A DNA stretch of 64,000 nt from Rhyacichthys aspro (taxonomy: Eukaryota; Chordata; Actinopteri; Gobiiformes; Rhyacichthyidae): positions 18,515,307 through 18,579,306 of the forward strand of contig CM072151.1 of the NCBI GenBank assembly GCA_036850595.1. Direction: 5' to 3'. Below are positions 61,560-64,000 of this stretch, piece by piece. Position 1 is the stretch's first letter; every line of letters starts with the position of its first letter. The notes under the pieces are model-generated. The model made no database searches, was not told where the DNA came from, and saw only the letters and a program-made list of their open reading frames with translations. The position numbers and the translations under genes are program-made.

Positions 61560-61860
61560 CTTTGTGTAAAAAGCGGGGCGCGAGTGAAGTGATCTTATTG
61601 CGCGGCGAAGAGGCTGATTGCGCACAGCGAGACATGGCATTGGGATATCTTTAATTGAGTGGGAGATATCTTTAATTGAGCTTAAGATGTCCCCCACTCA
61701 ATGCAATGTTATCTTCAGCCCAATTAATAACACTGTCAATTTAATTACTGCTATCTCACAATAATAGGCTTTCAAAAAAGATATCCATTTTATTTTTTGA
61801 CACATCTGAAGACCGATGCAATCTCTCACAAGAGGCGCGATACAGTATATTTAATTAATT
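61560..61860. promoter_or_regulatory. lpp: Candidate enhancer/CNE with duplicated gatatctttaattgag motif
   Basis: A perfect 16-bp direct repeat, gatatctttaattgag, occurs at 61644-61659 and 61665-61680 (21-bp period, two helix turns). The first copy's attgagtggg (61654-61663) is matched by an inverted cccactcaat at 61693-61702. The block continues with many TAAT/AATTA cores (cccaattaataac, tcaatttaattactg, atttaattaattc) and a further gatatcc at about 61779. Clean, repeat-free and site-dense, it looks like a homeodomain/GATA-type enhancer. The repeats are seen; function is inferred. Confidence 0.4.
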
Positions 61861-62057
61861 CTACTCCACTTCTATGCATGCGTTTGCTTCCTTTTCCATT
61901 TCTTGCTTCATCTAAAGGCTGATTTGCCGGTGATTGACACTGGCTGTTGTGAAGGAAGCAGTTCAAGCGCGTTACAGACAGAGGCGAGACACTAACCAGG
62001 GGAGATAGACTATCAGATGCAGGCACTTTTCACACTTCCACACCATGTTTTCATATC

Positions 62058-62075
62058 AAAAAAAAAAAAAAAAAA
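62058..62075. repeat. Poly(A) run of 18
   Basis: A homopolymer with no recognisable retroposon body on its left. Confidence 0.9.
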
Positions 62076-64000
62076 CTCCAAACGCGCCGCAAAGCCCCAT
62101 CTGTCTCAGGTATCAGAGCAACTTTTGGAAGTCATATGTTGTTGAGATCAAATGTGTGCATGACTGGAAGGCTTGCTAATGCTTTTCTAATCTAACATCA
62201 CTCATTATCTTATCAGTGGGAACAGAGGAAAGTTGCTCACAGAATGACTAGACTACAACTTTTCCAGCAATAGAGCCTTCCTAAATACAATCTCTGTGCT
62301 TGTGTTTATTATCTGGAGACTAAAATGAATTGGAAGCGTTCATTTCAACAAAAGCTACAGTTCAGGTTGGTAGGGCATGGTTTAGAAAAGACTATGTTTC
62401 CAGTGTTGGGGTCTAGACCAGGTAAAGCTGACATATAAAAGAAGGTAGAACATTTATTTCTGATTTTGGGTAATATTTTTTTTAACTTTTACTCAAAATG
62501 TGTAAAGGTAGTCCACTGAAATCGGTAAAATTCTCTTAAACTAGTTGCAAAAGTCTTTCTTGATTGGGTTAAATCAAAGTGGATGATTCATTATATTTTA
62601 CCAAATTGTGTAAATATCCATCTTTCGTTTATTGGTCTCCAAACTCAGGGGTAGGAATATAGCAGTTTCCTTTGGCTGGATTTAATCCGCCATTATCAGT
62701 CCATCTGTGAATGTGTTGATTGAAAAATATGACTTTTACTCAAAGAACATAAAAACATCAACTTGTAAAAGTAAATTGGAAGAAAACTTTGCAATCAACT
62801 AAATTAAAGACACAAATAAGATCTTTTATGTGGTGAAGTTTAAAGACTGCAATCAACAGTAGAGGAAGAAAAGTTTTCTAAGTTGAACATTTTTTCTGCA
62901 TTTAAGGCAAACCTGCTCTTTGGTGTCACAAGCTTTGTCCATGCTGTAAGATGCTGCTTTTTTAATGCATGTGAGTTTATCCATTGCAGTAAATAAAAGC
63001 CCGACATACTGGACATAACTGTTCGAAGGCTTTTCATAGAAACGACGCTGTAAAAAAATACATTTTCTACATAGCTCTACGCCACTTACACAAGTTTCCT
63101 TCAAACTCTGCTCTTTTTGCAGCTGAATCCACACCTCAATTACGACTGCGTTACCTACTGTACGGGAGGCAGATTAAACAAAGGCGTGTCTCGGGGGGAC
63201 ATGTGGGTGTCAGTGGAATCACAAGCAGGGTAATCACTTCAGAGAGCCACAGGGAGGGAGGGAAAGAGAGACGAACGCAGCGTGCCGAGCCTGTTAGTGG
63301 CTCCAGATCACAGGCCATCTTCACTGAGTGGATGAGAATGCCAAACATGTCCCACAGGGCTCCCACTTTAAACCTCTCGGAAATCCTTTTCCTTTTGGCA
63401 GTCTGTGATCGCTGGGGCCCTCAGGAGCTATTTGCGCGCCACTGTGAGCACAATGCGCCGGTTTATCCCAACACACACACGCAGGCTCGGCACGTACACA
63501 ATGAGAAAATTCCCTTTGAGGCAGACGAGCCACACAGGCGGTGTATACACAAACACAGACATGTATGATATATGCGTCATGTCGTGGCACACAGCGGCGG
63601 CCCACACATGAACACACACATCATGTAACGGACCGCAACAGCTGGGCCTTTGTGAAGCAGCATCACAGGACTGTACGCTTTGTGTTTGCTAACATTCTCC
63701 TGGATCTAAAGGAGCAGGTCACATCGGGAGCGGACCAGCACAATGAGCATTATACAGAATGTCATGTCCCATCAGGCTTGACACTGGAATCGCCATTGTT
63801 TATAAGAGAAACAGTTACTTTTCCCCAGCGTTATCTGAGAAAGACAATGAATTTCAGTGACAACAGCTGATACTTTCAAGAAAACATGAGACTAATTTTA
63901 AATTGGTTTTTGTGGTGATGTATCTCAACTTTGTCAACTTTTTGTACGTGGAAACAGTACATAGAAAAACAAAACAAGAAACAAACATCACATAACCTCC

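Larger units (their letters stand above)
60088..64000 (-). other. lpp: lpp intron upstream of LIM1 (partial)
   Basis: At least 3.9 kb of intron continuing past the window. It contains a decayed interspersed repeat (about 60430-60832), AT-rich low complexity (60590-60690), a candidate regulatory block with a duplicated motif (61560-61860), an A18 run (62058-62075) and a moderately GC-rich stretch at about 63130-63620 with CpG and CACA words but no exon signals. I found no further lpp exon. Confidence 0.8.

Noticed and set aside
63130..63620. GC-richer stretch with many overlapping frames, as a possible upstream lpp exon
   Set aside because: None of the frames is proline-rich like the LPP N-terminal region or bounded by usable minus-strand splice sites.

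Overview
The window comes from a vertebrate nuclear genome, most likely a ray-finned (teleost) fish. The coding parts are short exons with GT/AG borders, separated by long AT-rich introns and intergenic DNA. The repeats are fish types: a tRNA-derived SINE with the '...gggataggctccagcc...' tail, hAT and Tigger/pogo-like non-autonomous elements, and simple repeats. Intron lengths (1 to 14 kb) are short compared with the very large mammalian LPP locus. I cannot name the species. There is no bacterial-style operon, CRISPR array or rRNA gene.

Two protein-coding genes are certain, both on the minus strand. At the right, 42685 to beyond 64000, lie the last four coding exons of lpp (lipoma-preferred partner, a zyxin-family LIM protein). 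They encode all three LIM domains and the C-terminal PDZ-binding tail TTDL. The proline-rich 5' part is outside the window. At the left, 7872-11042 holds the first three coding exons of tprg1 (tumor protein p63-regulated gene 1, hSac2-type domain). Its remaining 3' exons lie beyond position 1. Order and orientation (lpp, then tprg1, same strand) match the LPP-TPRG1-TP63 order of human chromosome 3q, which supports both calls.

Layout: 1-7871 tprg1 intron with a 310-bp hAT-type element (813-1122) and a diverged 0.45-kb tandem duplication (about 6393-7110); 7872-11042 tprg1 exons 1-3; 11043-11320 probable 5' UTR intron, non-coding first exon and promoter; about 11.3-41.0 kb intergenic DNA with repeats (TA32, a composite TIR element with a nested SINE, a SINE with a 15-bp target duplication) and several stretches that look like conserved non-coding elements; about 41.0-42.68 kb probable lpp 3' UTR; 42.7-64 kb lpp exons and introns with a Tigger-like element (55035-55916) carrying an internal 41-bp minisatellite.

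The most interesting unexplained item is on the plus strand inside the 13.9-kb lpp intron. Two exon-like blocks (52707-52764 and 53539-53666) have a strong Kozak ATG, a perfect donor, a strong pyrimidine-tract acceptor, matching reading phase and an AATAAA just after the stop. Together they would encode a 61-residue protein that I do not recognise. It could be a nested antisense small-protein gene or a chance structure; RNA evidence or cross-fish comparison would decide. I could not run any search, so all conservation statements about non-coding DNA are inference.
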